From: Verrucomicrobiia bacterium
GTDB lineage: Bacteria; Verrucomicrobiota; Verrucomicrobiia; Limisphaerales; UBA11358
Direction of reading: 5' to 3'
Length of the DNA stretch: 46,592 bases
Assembly: GCA_031290985.1 (NCBI GenBank)
Contig: JARLJW010000097.1
Span: forward strand, 1-46,592
Part shown: in pieces, positions 26,301 through 38,612 of the stretch
Layout: each line of letters starts with the position of its first letter
Numbering within the stretch: the stretch's first letter is position 1
Notes under the pieces: generated by a model
Databases searched by the model: none
Told to the model about the DNA's origin: nothing
The model's input: the letters and a program-made list of their open reading frames with translations, nothing else
Translations under genes and position numbers: made by a program

Positions 26301-29300
26301 GTCGCGGCGGGCGATTTGAAGCTGATACTGCACCTCGACGTCGAAATCGCCGGCGGACTGGGCGACCAGTTGCTGCGCGCTGCGCGAACCGGCGGGCGAC
26401 GCCTCGAGTTGCAACGACTTTGCATAATTCACATGCGTCAGCACGGCGGGCTCGAAGAGCAGCGGCATCACCTCGCCCTTTTCCGCGTGCCAATGAATTT
26501 TCGCCGTCGCCGTGGCAAAGCCGTCGTCGACGCGGATCTGCTGAGTGACGGATTCGGGCAGGGCGGCGGCGGCGTGACCATTCAGCGCGCCGCCAAGCAG
26601 CAGCAGGCCGATGAACAGCGCGGTGACAACGGGCGGCGCTTCAGTTTGGAGCGGCGGCAGGTCGGTCTTCGGTTTCGCAGACACGCGCCAGAGCTGTTTC
26701 AGCGCGGGAAGCACGACGCGCAAGACGAGGAAGACCGCCAGCACCGCGAGCGCGGCGGGCGCGCCATTGGGCAGGCGCAACGCCGCCCAGGCGAGGAGCG
26801 TCCAGCCGACAATTCCAAACACGGCTTTCTGCCCACGCACCGCGCCGAGAACCCAGACGGCGACCGCGAGCAGCGCGAGCGTGAGCGACCCACCGTAAGC
26901 GAAGGTTGAAGTGTTCACCGGTACGTTGGCGACTTCGGCGGTGAGCGCGCTGGCGGCCTGTTGCACCGGCGCGAGGAAGGTCACGTCGTTGGCGATGTCG
27001 TTGGGTATGGGTTCAAACACACCGGCCAGATGCAGCAGGGAAACGCCGGCAAAGACAACTGCACCGACGCCGATGGCGCCGCCCAGGAGATGGCGCGGGC
27101 TGAATTTATGTGCGCCGCCGCCCGTGGCCCAGCGCGCGGCGAGAAGGGCGAGCGCTAAGCCGGCCAGCGCGGCCACGAACAAACTCACGGCCTCCAGCGC
27201 GCGGTTGGTGCGGAAAACCTGCGCGAGTTGGGCGAAGCCCGAGGCATCCGTTGTACCATCCGCCGGCGTCAACGTGCCGGACTGGTAAATGAGGCGCTGG
27301 CCTTCATCAGGTTCCAGTTTCCATTCCGCGAGCATCACCGGCGCGGCGACGACGGGCGCGGCGACGGTGACACGTTTGGCGTCCGGCGAACGCGCGGCGA
27401 GTTTCAGGTCGAGCGTCAGCACGGTGTCGGGGTCGGCGTGTTGCGGCAGCGGGATGAGGTTGGATTTATCGTCCATCACGGGCACGACGGCGGCGCCGTT
27501 GACCGTGGCGGACCAGAGCTGCGTGCCTTCCGGCAGCGTCACGCGGAAGTTCGGGTTGCCGCGGCTTTTCACGAAGTAGCGCGCCTCGGTGATGGCCTGG
27601 CCCTCCTTCGAGATGCGCGTGGTGAGCGTGGCGCGGTCCACGACCTGGGCGAGCGAATCGCCCTGCACCAGCGGGCTCAGCGCGAGGTTCAGGTTGAACG
27701 GCCGCGCGGAGTAGCGATAGGCGGCGAGCACGGGCTGGTCGAAGAACAGGCGGTATTCCGACGGCACCTCGCCGGGTTCGAGCGCGAGCAGGCCGGGCGA
27801 AACATCGGCGGCTTTCACCTGGAATTGATACGCGCTGATGATGATGGTGTGGCCGGACTCGGACTGGGCGTCGAGCGGGCGCGCGCCGGTGAAGGCGAGC
27901 GTCTCGCCCTGGGGCTTGAATGGGCGCTCATACGTCGCGAGCAACGTAAATGCGCCCGAGACGGGCGTGTGCAATTGCACGAGCCAGCCGTTGGTGGTTT
28001 TTTCCCAGTTGCGGATGTCCTTGCCGGTGAACTCGACGTTGAAATATTCATCCGACAGCTCCACGCGAAACACGGAGACGGGCGCGCCGCTGACGACGTA
28101 GTTCATCACGCTGCTGCCGTAGGCGATGCCTTCACCGATGGAAAAAAGATTGAAGACATCCGCCGAAACGGTCTGCGGGAGGCGTTCGATGCGGAGCGTG
28201 GCGGACCAGTCGGGCTCGCTCAAACGGAAGGCGGACTGGATGCCCGCCAGCGGATGCGGAAAAAAGGCGGTGGCGATCTCCGTCAATGACTGGGTGCGTT
28301 CGGCCGTGAGGCGGAAGCCGTTGTCGGCCGAGACGCCGACGAAGCCGCGGACGGATTTGGCGCGGGCGACCTCGATGCGCGGGAGGGTCCAGTTCGTTTC
28401 CCCGAGCGACTGGTTGCGTTCGAGGCGCAGTTGGACGACCTGCCGGTCCGAAACCGGCTGGCCGTAGACCAGCCGCAGTTCCGCGCCGTTGTGGTCGGGC
28501 GTTTCGCTGGTGAAATAATCATTCATGCCCGAGGCGGTGAGCTTGGCGACGGCATAGCCCTTCGGGATGTTCAGCAACAGCTCGCGCAACGGCGCTTCGC
28601 GGATATCGAGCTCAATCTCGGCGTCCACGGACAATTCATTTTCACCAAGATTGTAGGCGACGATTTGCGAGACGCCGACCTCCGGCAAAATCTGGTCCGC
28701 CTGGACGCGCAGCGCAAAGTCCGCGCTGGAAAAGCGGTAGGCGAAACGCTGGCTGCCGGTGGCGTGAAACAAGTTCGCCTCGGGAAATTGATCCGGCGAA
28801 ATTTGCGAGAGGCCGCTGGCGGATAAAACTTCCAGCCGCACTGCGCCGTCGTTCACCACGCGGATGCTGCCGGCGAAGCGCGTCGCGCCCTCGGGCCGCG
28901 CCTGCATGGCGTCCGCCGCCTGCGGGAACGCACCGAGCGGCGTCTGTAGTTGCACGGTCACGCCGAAGACGTCCTTCTGCGGCTGGTTGAACTGCACGAC
29001 GAGGCGGCGGTCCTCGGAATTGGTGGCGGGCTCGACGTTCCACGCGAGCACGGCGTCGCCCTGCACGCGCGTGACCTCGCCGGCTCCGTGCAGGCGGAGC
29101 GTGAAGCGGTTCATCTCGCCCTGCATGATCTTGCCGCTGACCAGGGCCGTCTGCCGCATCAAGCCGGGGCTGACACCGATCTGCGAAATCATCTCCGCCG
29201 CGTAAAACAATTTTCCTTCGGCCTCGGGCCGCGATTGTTTCCAGGAAAAATTCACCGCGCCGTCCACGGGCAGGTAGCTCACAAAATTGGTGCCGGCGCG

Positions 29301-29762
29301 TTCGGGCCGGGCGGCGCTGGCGAATTGAAATTCCGTGTCCGCCGCGAGGCCTTGCAGGACGACGGGCTGCAACACGCTCCGCGCCACGCGGAAATTCACC
29401 GCGCGCCAGGCGTTGCTGGTGCTGACGGCGGCATTGAAATGCACCTCGATGGGAAACGTGCCGCCACGGTCGAAGCGGGCGAGGAAGCGGCCCTGGTCAA
29501 CATCCATCGACCAGCGTGATTTCGCGCCAAGGCTGGTGAGCGCGACCGGGCCGGAGAGCAGTTCGAGCGCGCCGCCGTGGGCATCCTCGACTTTCGCGTT
29601 CGCGGTGAGCGTGAAGGCGGCGATGTCGCCGCCGAGATCACCGGTCAGCTTGAAGTCCGACAAGGTGATGCCGGCGGCGTGGGCGGAAAGACCGAGGACG
29701 GGGAACAGGAGGATGGCAGCGAAGAAGCGGCGGGCTTGACAGAAAAGTGCGCTGCGTTTCAC
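23382..29762 (-). CDS. Giant envelope protein (about 2126 residues), two related halves
   Basis: Function unknown. The GTG at 29762 gives a start MKRSALFCQARRFFAAILLF and a clear signal peptide ending near AHA. The frame runs open 72 codons further up, but that part translates repeat DNA. Order: signal peptide; beta-rich region A to about 845; a cluster of about five membrane helices (850-1060), ending in a signal-like GGALNGHAAA; beta-rich region B (1062-2090) with a TPR-like helical stretch near 1930-1990; and a C-terminal membrane helix near 2095-2118. A block around 690-800 (ending TLPEG..LW...VNG...LIPL) is echoed around 1745-1825 (TLPKG..FW...VNQNG...LIPL), so the two halves look like an ancient duplication or fusion. 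It is the last gene behind the sigma factor and VWA genes. Confidence 0.85.
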   Translation of the reverse strand: MKRSALFCQARRFFAAILLFPVLGLSAHAAGITLSDFKLTGDLGGDIAAFTLTANAKVEDAHGGALELLSGPVALTSLGAKSRWSMDVDQGRFLARFDRGGTFPIEVHFNAAVSTSNAWRAVNFRVARSVLQPVVLQGLAADTEFQFASAARPERAGTNFVSYLPVDGAVNFSWKQSRPEAEGKLFYAAEMISQIGVSPGLMRQTALVSGKIMQGEMNRFTLRLHGAGEVTRVQGDAVLAWNVEPATNSEDRRLVVQFNQPQKDVFGVTVQLQTPLGAFPQAADAMQARPEGATRFAGSIRVVNDGAVRLEVLSASGLSQISPDQFPEANLFHATGSQRFAYRFSSADFALRVQADQILPEVGVSQIVAYNLGENELSVDAEIELDIREAPLRELLLNIPKGYAVAKLTASGMNDYFTSETPDHNGAELRLVYGQPVSDRQVVQLRLERNQSLGETNWTLPRIEVARAKSVRGFVGVSADNGFRLTAERTQSLTEIATAFFPHPLAGIQSAFRLSEPDWSATLRIERLPQTVSADVFNLFSIGEGIAYGSSVMNYVVSGAPVSVFRVELSDEYFNVEFTGKDIRNWEKTTNGWLVQLHTPVSGAFTLLATYERPFKPQGETLAFTGARPLDAQSESGHTIIISAYQFQVKAADVSPGLLALEPGEVPSEYRLFFDQPVLAAYRYSARPFNLNLALSPLVQGDSLAQVVDRATLTTRISKEGQAITEARYFVKSRGNPNFRVTLPEGTQLWSATVNGAAVVPVMDDKSNLIPLPQHADPDTVLTLDLKLAARSPDAKRVTVAAPVVAAPVMLAEWKLEPDEGQRLIYQSGTLTPADGTTDASGFAQLAQVFRTNRALEAVSLFVAALAGLALALLAARWATGGGAHKFSPRHLLGGAIGVGAVVFAGVSLLHLAGVFEPIPNDIANDVTFLAPVQQAASALTAEVANVPVNTSTFAYGGSLTLALLAVAVWVLGAVRGQKAVFGIVGWTLLAWAALRLPNGAPAALAVLAVFLVLRVVLPALKQLWRVSAKPKTDLPPLQTEAPPVVTALFIGLLLLGGALNGHAAAALPESVTQQIRVDDGFATATAKIHWHAEKGEVMPLLFEPAVLTHVNYAKSLQLEASPAGSRSAQQLVAQSAGDFDVEVQYQLQIARRDADSGFVLPVLSGLINRATITLVNLDVDVFSPIAVSVQRSATGSNTVATLTLSPGGAWVGWKPRSRDVKNEKAVFYAELSQLYIPSAGVVEGVHQVSIRPAQGQLGELVFNVPPGATITDVADAGAKSNDKNQTSLVSLWRFDPDARKLRVTLNPAQFKPFALVIRSQVATGTLPFAQPVGLISVEGAANQIGLLGVATGNDVQLDDVGAEKFSVINLEDFPGGIADPLAAQFPGLTVRRAFRYSDTQATALLKASAVEPDVRVETQDTLSLGEDRTVLATTADVNITRAGIFKLSFVMPAGFDVESISGAALSHWTELKSDAGRVITLNLTGKTDGQQQFILSLSGPGVKTAGAWDAPKILFREAGKQRGTLLVVPEQGMRLQVATREGVTQLDPQKSGVRQKGVLAFRVLETPWQLALDIEQVDPWIQVTSLQHATVNEAQVKIAANLQYQIENTGLKAFHVMLPTNAEGVTFHGDQLADYLAMDGPATNGLATWEIKLHRRVIGQYLLQVNYQTPVAGQAGETIVRGVLAGDVNLQRGFATVQAAGRLQVRVADLPATLQPTEWQGIPHALMKDLDAASANFAYRLVEPNFQLPLKLERHEATKLLPARVNEVTFTSVISDAGVMLTQAKLNILPGDKRLLHFTLPKGASFWFAFVNQNGVWPWREGEEILIPLEQQSRGDQPVPVEIFFSSAVGEAGGKAGGSALNLALFAPKFDLPLENLTWRVFLNDRWQLKKWSGALQLQQEELVANGGALDVENYLQTESSMQKDKTKQAEEMLAFGNTALQNGEPQQARRAFESAYGLSRNDAAFNEDARVQLNNLKLQQALVGLNVRQATVNGAAGGANGKLLELRNNSDANYTQQDAKQIIDNNSADENAALMKLAGRLIQQQDAAVANPAVIRANIPEQGRLLTFKRAVVVDNWADLAINLQTRIVSAASWSLRLGVLFMTALGLAGLAWLARRLTRIQPA

Positions 29763-30089
29763 TTTCCCATGAATTCGCTGAGTCAAACGCGGGTAATAAT
29801 GTGTCTCAATGCGAGTGAAAGTTTCTGGGGTTATTCGTTTTACGCTCGCCCTCTCCCCCAGGGAGAGGGAGAAACGGTTGCCGCGTTTTGGCAAAACGGT
29901 GGCGGCCGGGTTCATGGGTGCGATGCGCGACTGTTCCGGGGTGAGGGGAAGGCGATGGAACGCAATGTTCGTTTTCATAGTACGAGTTAGTTTGCCGGCA
30001 AATGCGCCGGCGTTTTGTCAGACGCGGGTCAAAGGTTTGTAAAAAAGTTGTCAAAGCAAGCAACGCAGGCGGGACGCCTGCGCCACTTT
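29763..30089. repeat. Intergenic hairpin repeats between VWA and giant genes
   Basis: This 327-base gap has no gene. It holds two REP-like palindromes: CCCTCTCCC-CCA-GGGAGAGGG at 29849-29869, and GCAGGC-GGGAC-GCCTGC at 30065-30081 just after the VWA stop. Both are of types seen repeatedly in genomes of this kind. For the minus-strand transcript the second would act as an attenuator or stabilising hairpin, so expression of the giant protein may be lower than that of the VWA protein. Confidence 0.7.
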
Positions 30090-33961
<3,872 letters not shown>

Positions 33962-33965
<4 letters not shown>

Positions 33966-34522
33966 GATACAACCCCCGTTTTCGCCAGCTCGCCGGCGAT
34001 GGTTTTCAGCGCGTGATGTAAAATGAAGCCGACGTTGCCGGGGGTCAGCCCCGTGCGCGCGGCGATGTCCTTGTAGGACAGCTCGTCATTGAATTTCAGC
34101 CGCACGAGTTCGCGGCTGCGCTCGTCCAGCGCGGCGAGGCTGATGCGGACCAGCCCGATGCCCTCGAGCCGGAGCATCTGGGCATCGGGCGGGAGGGCGG
34201 AGTCGGCGGGTTCGGCGGGGGCGGAGTGGTCATCATTTTCGGAAACGGGTTCGAGCGAGACGGTTTTGCCCGCCGCGCGCCGCTGGTTGAGCGCCAGATT
34301 GTGAACGGTGCGATACAGCCACGGGCGCGGCTGCTCGACCGATTCAAATTGGGCATGCAGTTTCATGAACGCTTCCTGCACGACATCCTCCGCCTGCGCG
34401 CGTACGCCGGTGTAACGGAGCGCGTAAGCCAACAGGGGAGACTCCAGAGCTGAGAACAGCTCTTCGATCGTTTCCCACCCGGGCAATTCCGCGCTGGCTT
34501 CGTCTGGTCGCATCACGGCCAT
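33962..34522 (-). CDS. ECF-type RNA polymerase sigma factor
   Basis: Extracytoplasmic-function sigma factor of 186 residues. Region 2 is visible as LLAYALRYTGVRAQAEDVVQEAF followed by PRPWLYRTVHNLALNQRR. Region 4 is ALDERSRELVRLKFNDELSYKDIAARTGL with the recognition helix in TPGNVGFILHHALKTI. The ATG at 34522 was chosen; a TTG three codons upstream has a GGAG too close to use. It overlaps the anti-sigma-like/VWA gene by four bases, the standard sigma/anti-sigma pairing. Targets are unknown; its own operon is the first candidate. Confidence 0.92.
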
Positions 34523-35432
34523 TCTTGGCAAAACTCCATGGTCAGGCTGGGATGATTATCACTGGTCCAATCCCAAAAGGACATCGTGTTCATAGGTTAC
34601 GACACGGGAGCGGGGGGTTTATTAGAAGAAATCGGTCGGAGGGAGCACAGCAAAATGACGCATGACGAAACCATAATGCCGAATGGGGAGGCGGAGGCTG
34701 GCGTTGAAGGAGCGGGGTTTGGGTGCGGGTAACGTTTCTGCGGGGCACTTGCGTACGGCCACCAGACCCGCGCGCCGGGGATTATTTGAAGAAACCGGGC
34801 GAGTGGAGCAAAAGTGGCTGGCGGGCAGTGGTTTAGACTTGGAGTATTTCTTCAAACGCTCTCGTTGAGGGAACTTCGCGGCGCTGGTTCTGGCTGAAGT
34901 CAGGGCGGTGATTGCGAGCCGGGGGTTTCTGCCGCCCCATCCGGGGCTTGATCGTTGCTGGGGAAGGCTACCCACGATTTCAACGTGGGCTATTTTCGGT
35001 AGTGCCATCCGGCGCTGGTCGGGATTTGATCTTGAAAACACACCTCAGGCCGTCGGGGAAATTGGGGACGGGAGGAACAGGATTGGCAAGATGGCCGGCG
35101 GTTCGACTGGAAGATTTTGGCGGAACAGGTCATCGGTGTGGTCGAAAGCGGCGCTGAAGCGACCGCACTCCAGAACTCTACGCGTTTGCCGGGCAACGGG
35201 CACTTGGGGCAATTGACTTGGCTGGCACCGAAAGTCTGGGCGGCAAGCTTGGGGACGAGGCGAAGAGCCGCTCCCGCTCGGAAGAGCACCCACTGACTGG
35301 AAAGTCGAATGCGGGAGATCCGCCCGTCCGGTTTGGCGGGAGGGGTGGCGCATGGCGCATCCCTACCCCTATTCCCGTTGGTTGGTAAAAGAAGTGGCAG
35401 TTAACCAGAATATGCGGCCCGCCGGTGTTCCG
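34523..35432. repeat. Gene-free island of fragmentary repeats
   Basis: About 900 bases carry no credible gene. Open frames here have repeat-like translations and no family match. Phrases typical of dispersed intergenic repeats are seen: a CCCATCCGGGGCTTGATCGT start at about 34937, a CCCACG-ATTTCAA-CGTGGG palindrome near 34972-34990, an ATGACGCATGACG stretch near 34657 and GC-rich segments at 35140-35300. It separates the sigma operon from ptsI and probably contains the sigma operon promoter near its left edge, which could not be placed. Confidence 0.6.
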
Positions 35433-37211
35433 TCATTCGGTCTTGTTCTCAAAAAGACTGGGGGCGGAGGCACGGGCGAGTTCGAGGCAGCGGGTATAGA
35501 TGTCCCAAGGGGATTCGCATTGGAGGGCGAATTCGGCGAGGGCCTTCGCCTCGTCAAACTTGATGCGGCGGATCATGTATTTCACCTCGGGGATGCCGGC
35601 GGGGGCGCAGCTTAATTCATCCACGCCGAGGCCGATGAGCAGGGGCACGAGCACGGGGTCACCACCGATCTCGCCGCAGACGCCGGTCCAAAGGCCGTGG
35701 TTGTGCGCGGCATCCACGGTCATCTTGATGAGGCGGAGGATGGCGGGATGGGTGGGTTCGTAGAGGTGCGAGACTTTTTCGTTCGTGCGGTCGGCGGCCA
35801 GGGTGTACTGGATGAGGTCGTTCGAGCCGATGCTGAAAAATTTCACGCGGCGGGCAAGGGCTTCGGCAATGAGCGCGGCGGAGGGAATCTCGATCATGGC
35901 GCCGACGGCGAGGTTCTCGTCGAACGGGATTTTTTCCGTGCGGAGCTCAGCTTTGCACTGTTCGAGCAGGGTGGTGGCGCGGTTCCATTCATCGAGGCCG
36001 GAGATCATGGGATACATCATCTTGATGTTGCCCTCGGCGCTGGCGCGGAGGATGGCGCGGAGCTGGGCGCGGAACATCTCGGGCTGGGCGAGACAGAAGC
36101 GGATGGCGCGCCAGCCGAGGAAGGGGTTCACTTCCTTGGCGAGTTGGAGGGTGGAGGCGAATTTGTCGCCGCCGAGGTCCAGGGTGCGGATGATGACCTG
36201 CTGCGGTTTCAACGCCGCGGCGACCTGGCGATAGACCTGGTATTGATCCTCCTCGCCGGGGAGGCTTTCGCGGTTGATGAAAAGAAATTCGGTGCGGAAC
36301 AGGCCGACGCCTTCCGCGCCGTGCTGGAGGACGGATTCGACATCGAACTGGTCCTCGATGTTGGCGGAGAGGTGGATGGCCTTGCCATCGAGCGTGACGG
36401 AAGGGAGCCAGAGGATCTCGCGGAGTTTTTCATCGAGCGAGGCCTTGTTCTTTTCGAGCTGGCCATATTCAAAGAGGGTCTTGTCCGTGGGGTTGATGAC
36501 CACGGTGCCGTTGTAGCCATCGACCAGCGCGTAATCGCCGGTCTCGAGCTCATCGCTGGCGTTGTGGAGGCCGACGACGGCAGGGATGTCCAGCGACCGC
36601 GCCATGATGGCGGTGTGGGAGGTCTTGCCGCCGATGTCGGTGGCGAAGCCGAGCACGAACTGCTTGTTCAACTGCGCGGTGGTGGACGGGCTTAAATCAT
36701 GCGCGACGAGAATGCACGGCTCGGAAAGATGCTTGAGGTCAAAGGCATCCTTGACCTCGAGGAGGTTGTCGAGGACGCGGCCGGTGAGGTCCTTCATGTC
36801 GGCGGCGCGTTCACGGAGATAATCGTCCTCCACCTGTTCCATGGCGGCGATGTAGCGGTCGGCGACGGTGTGGTAGGCGAAATCAGCGTTGACCTTCTGC
36901 TCGCGGATCATGCGGATGACCTCGTCGATGACCACGCGATCCTCAAGCATGAGGAGGTGGGCTTCGAAGATGTCGCCCTCGGCATCGCTCATGTTCTCGG
37001 AGACGCGGCGCTGGACTTCCTTGATCTGGGTGCGGGTGCGGACGAGGGTGTGCTCGAAGCGCTTGACCTCGGAAGGGACGGAGTCGGGGGCGATTTCACG
37101 GCGCGCGATGATGTGCCGGGCGCGATGCAGTACCAGTACCTTACCCCGGCAGACACCAGCCGACACGGCAATGCCGTGGTATATCTTTTCGCCCTTGGGC
37201 AGCGTTGACAT
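35433..37211 (-). CDS. ptsI: Phosphoenolpyruvate-protein phosphotransferase (enzyme I)
   Basis: Enzyme I takes phosphate from PEP and passes it to HPr. The 592-residue product has the N-terminal HPr-binding domain, the phosphorylated His199 in GGKTSHTAIMARSLDIPAVV, and the PEP-binding barrel (FRTEFLFINRESLPGEEDQY; MYPMISGLDEWNRA; FSIGSNDLIQYTLAADR; CGEIGGDPVLVPLLIGLGVDELS). The ATG at 37211 gives family length and a normal start (MSTLPKGEKIYHGIAVS). The open frame upstream is rejected. ptsH is not adjacent, so the system may be regulatory or its genes scattered. Confidence 0.95.
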   Translation of the reverse strand: MSTLPKGEKIYHGIAVSAGVCRGKVLVLHRARHIIARREIAPDSVPSEVKRFEHTLVRTRTQIKEVQRRVSENMSDAEGDIFEAHLLMLEDRVVIDEVIRMIREQKVNADFAYHTVADRYIAAMEQVEDDYLRERAADMKDLTGRVLDNLLEVKDAFDLKHLSEPCILVAHDLSPSTTAQLNKQFVLGFATDIGGKTSHTAIMARSLDIPAVVGLHNASDELETGDYALVDGYNGTVVINPTDKTLFEYGQLEKNKASLDEKLREILWLPSVTLDGKAIHLSANIEDQFDVESVLQHGAEGVGLFRTEFLFINRESLPGEEDQYQVYRQVAAALKPQQVIIRTLDLGGDKFASTLQLAKEVNPFLGWRAIRFCLAQPEMFRAQLRAILRASAEGNIKMMYPMISGLDEWNRATTLLEQCKAELRTEKIPFDENLAVGAMIEIPSAALIAEALARRVKFFSIGSNDLIQYTLAADRTNEKVSHLYEPTHPAILRLIKMTVDAAHNHGLWTGVCGEIGGDPVLVPLLIGLGVDELSCAPAGIPEVKYMIRRIKFDEAKALAEFALQCESPWDIYTRCLELARASAPSLFENKTE

Positions 37212-37332
37212 AGGCGTTTTTACAGAGATAACCGAAGCGACCGGGGTTGCAAAGCAATTCCATGAGAAAGTACGAAATAATACTGGTGACAAGCACTCGG
37301 AGCAGAGGGCGCCAAATAGTGCGGGAGGTGGC

Positions 37333-37362
37333 AAATAAAAAAGCCCGCACGGGGCGGGCTTT
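37333..37362 (-). terminator. Rho-independent terminator of efp
   Basis: On the minus strand AAAGCCCGC pairs with GCGGGCTTT (9 bp, 5-base loop, 37340-37362), followed by TTTTTTATTT. It lies 26 bases after the efp stop and before ptsI, so efp and ptsI are probably separate transcripts. Confidence 0.88.
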
Positions 37363-37387
37363 GGAGAAACAGAAATCAGGGGCGCGA

Positions 37388-37945
37388 TCAGGCGCGTTCC
37401 ATGTACTTGCGGGTGCGGGTGTCGATCTTGATTTTTTCGCCGGTCTTGATGAAGAGCGGGGCCTGCACGGTGATGCCGGTCTCGAGGATGATGGCTTTCT
37501 GGACGTTGTTGGCGGAGTCGCCGCGGACGCCTTCCGGGGCGTCGGTCACGGTGAGGATTACGCTGGAGGGGATTTCAACGGATACGGCCTTTTCATCGAC
37601 GAAGGTCACGGTGACGGTGGCATTCTCGACGAGAAAATCTTTCGCTTCGCCGACGAGTTCGGCGGCGAGGGTGACGGTCTCGTAGTTTTCGGGATCGGTG
37701 AAGACGTAGTCCTGGCCATCCTTGTAGCTGTACTCCATCTTGGTGGTCATCATCGGGATCGGCTCGATTTTCTCGGTGGAGCTGAATCGCACGTCGGAGG
37801 TTTTGCCGGTGCGGATGCTGCGGAGAGTGGCCTGGACGAAGGCGCGCAGGTTGCCGGGGGTGCGGTGTTGGAAGTCGAGGACGACGGAGATGTCGCCGTT
37901 ATAGTTGATCGCCATGCCGCGGCGGAGGTCGCTTGCTGTTGCCAT
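37388..37945 (-). CDS. efp: Elongation factor P with Asn at the loop tip
   Basis: EF-P relieves ribosome stalling at proline runs. The 185-residue product aligns along its length with the three-domain family (SDLRRGMAINYNGD at the start; PLFIKTGEKIKIDTRTRKYMERA at the end). In the loop that enters the peptidyl-transfer centre, the modified Lys34 of E. coli (PGKGQAF) corresponds to Asn32 here (PGNLRAF), with Arg34 two residues on. So neither the lysine of the EpmA pathway nor the arginine of the EarP pathway is at the tip. The gene ends in a strong terminator. Confidence 0.95.
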   Translation of the reverse strand: MATASDLRRGMAINYNGDISVVLDFQHRTPGNLRAFVQATLRSIRTGKTSDVRFSSTEKIEPIPMMTTKMEYSYKDGQDYVFTDPENYETVTLAAELVGEAKDFLVENATVTVTFVDEKAVSVEIPSSVILTVTDAPEGVRGDSANNVQKAIILETGITVQAPLFIKTGEKIKIDTRTRKYMERA

Positions 37946-38099
37946 AAAAATTAAACGATAAAGTTGCGCTCACGGAAGTTCTTGACCGCGATGCGAGCCG
38001 CAAAAAATAACCTAAAAAGGAGCGAAGGCAAGAGCCGTTTTCAGGAAAAGCCGGGCAAAAGGCGGGCTCATCCTGGTGTTTTTGGTTAATAACCCTTCC

Positions 38100-38129
38100 T
38101 TGACACCACAAAATTATGTGTGTTACAAA
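38100..38129 (+). promoter_or_regulatory. nrdR promoter with NrdR-box-like dyad in the spacer
   Basis: TTGACA at 38100-38105 is a perfect -35 hexamer. TACAAA at 38124-38129, 18 bases on, is a fair -10. Within the spacer, CACAAAATTATGTGTG (38107-38122) has outer arms that pair at positions 1-4 and 6 of 8, recalling the NrdR box with ACAC/GTGT ends. This suggests NrdR autoregulation; the match is imperfect. Confidence 0.45.
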
Positions 38130-38156
38130 CTGGTGACCACTATTACCAGTGGTTTT

Positions 38157-38612
38157 ATGCGTTGCCCCAAGTGCGGTTGTCAGGAAGATAAGGTCATTGA
38201 TTCGCGTGCCTCCCGAGAAGGCGCGACCATCCGCCGCCGCCGCGAATGTCTGGGCTGCGCCCATCGTTTCACCACCTACGAGGAAGTTGAGCACGAAGGG
38301 TTGATGGTGCTCAAGCGCGATCACCGGCGCGAAGAATTTTCCCGCGACAAGCTGCTCTCGGGCATCCGCAAAGCGTGCCAGAAACGCCCCGTGAGCCTGA
38401 AGCAGATGGAAGACCTCGTGGATCACATTGTGGCTGAAGTGACCGCCAAATACGAAAGCGAAGTGCCCGGCGACGCCATCGGCAAGATGGTGATGGACGG
38501 GTTGCGGGCGCTGGATGACGTGGCGTATGTGCGGTTCGCGAGCGTGTACCGGCGGTTCCAGGAGGCGACGGATTTTGTGCAAGAGGTGCAAAAACTGGAG
38601 GCAAACAAATGA
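38157..38612 (+). CDS. nrdR: Transcriptional repressor NrdR
   Basis: NrdR represses ribonucleotide reductase genes when dATP is bound. The 151-residue product has the N-terminal zinc ribbon (C3, C6, C31, C34) with the signature CPKCG and DSRASREGATIRRRRECLGCAHRFTTYE, then the ATP-cone domain (VLKRDHRREEFSRDKLLSGIRKAC). The ATG at 38157 begins exactly at the conserved MRCPKCG. Its stop overlaps the next gene by four bases. Confidence 0.96.
   Translation: MRCPKCGCQEDKVIDSRASREGATIRRRRECLGCAHRFTTYEEVEHEGLMVLKRDHRREEFSRDKLLSGIRKACQKRPVSLKQMEDLVDHIVAEVTAKYESEVPGDAIGKMVMDGLRALDDVAYVRFASVYRRFQEATDFVQEVQKLEANK

Noticed and set aside
29763..29978. N-terminal 72 codons of the giant protein frame
   Set aside because: They translate a palindromic intergenic repeat and precede a complete signal peptide, so a start at GTG 29762 is preferred.
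34622..35041. A 139-codon minus-strand frame upstream of the sigma gene
   Set aside because: Its translation consists of repeat DNA and has no family likeness or ribosome site.
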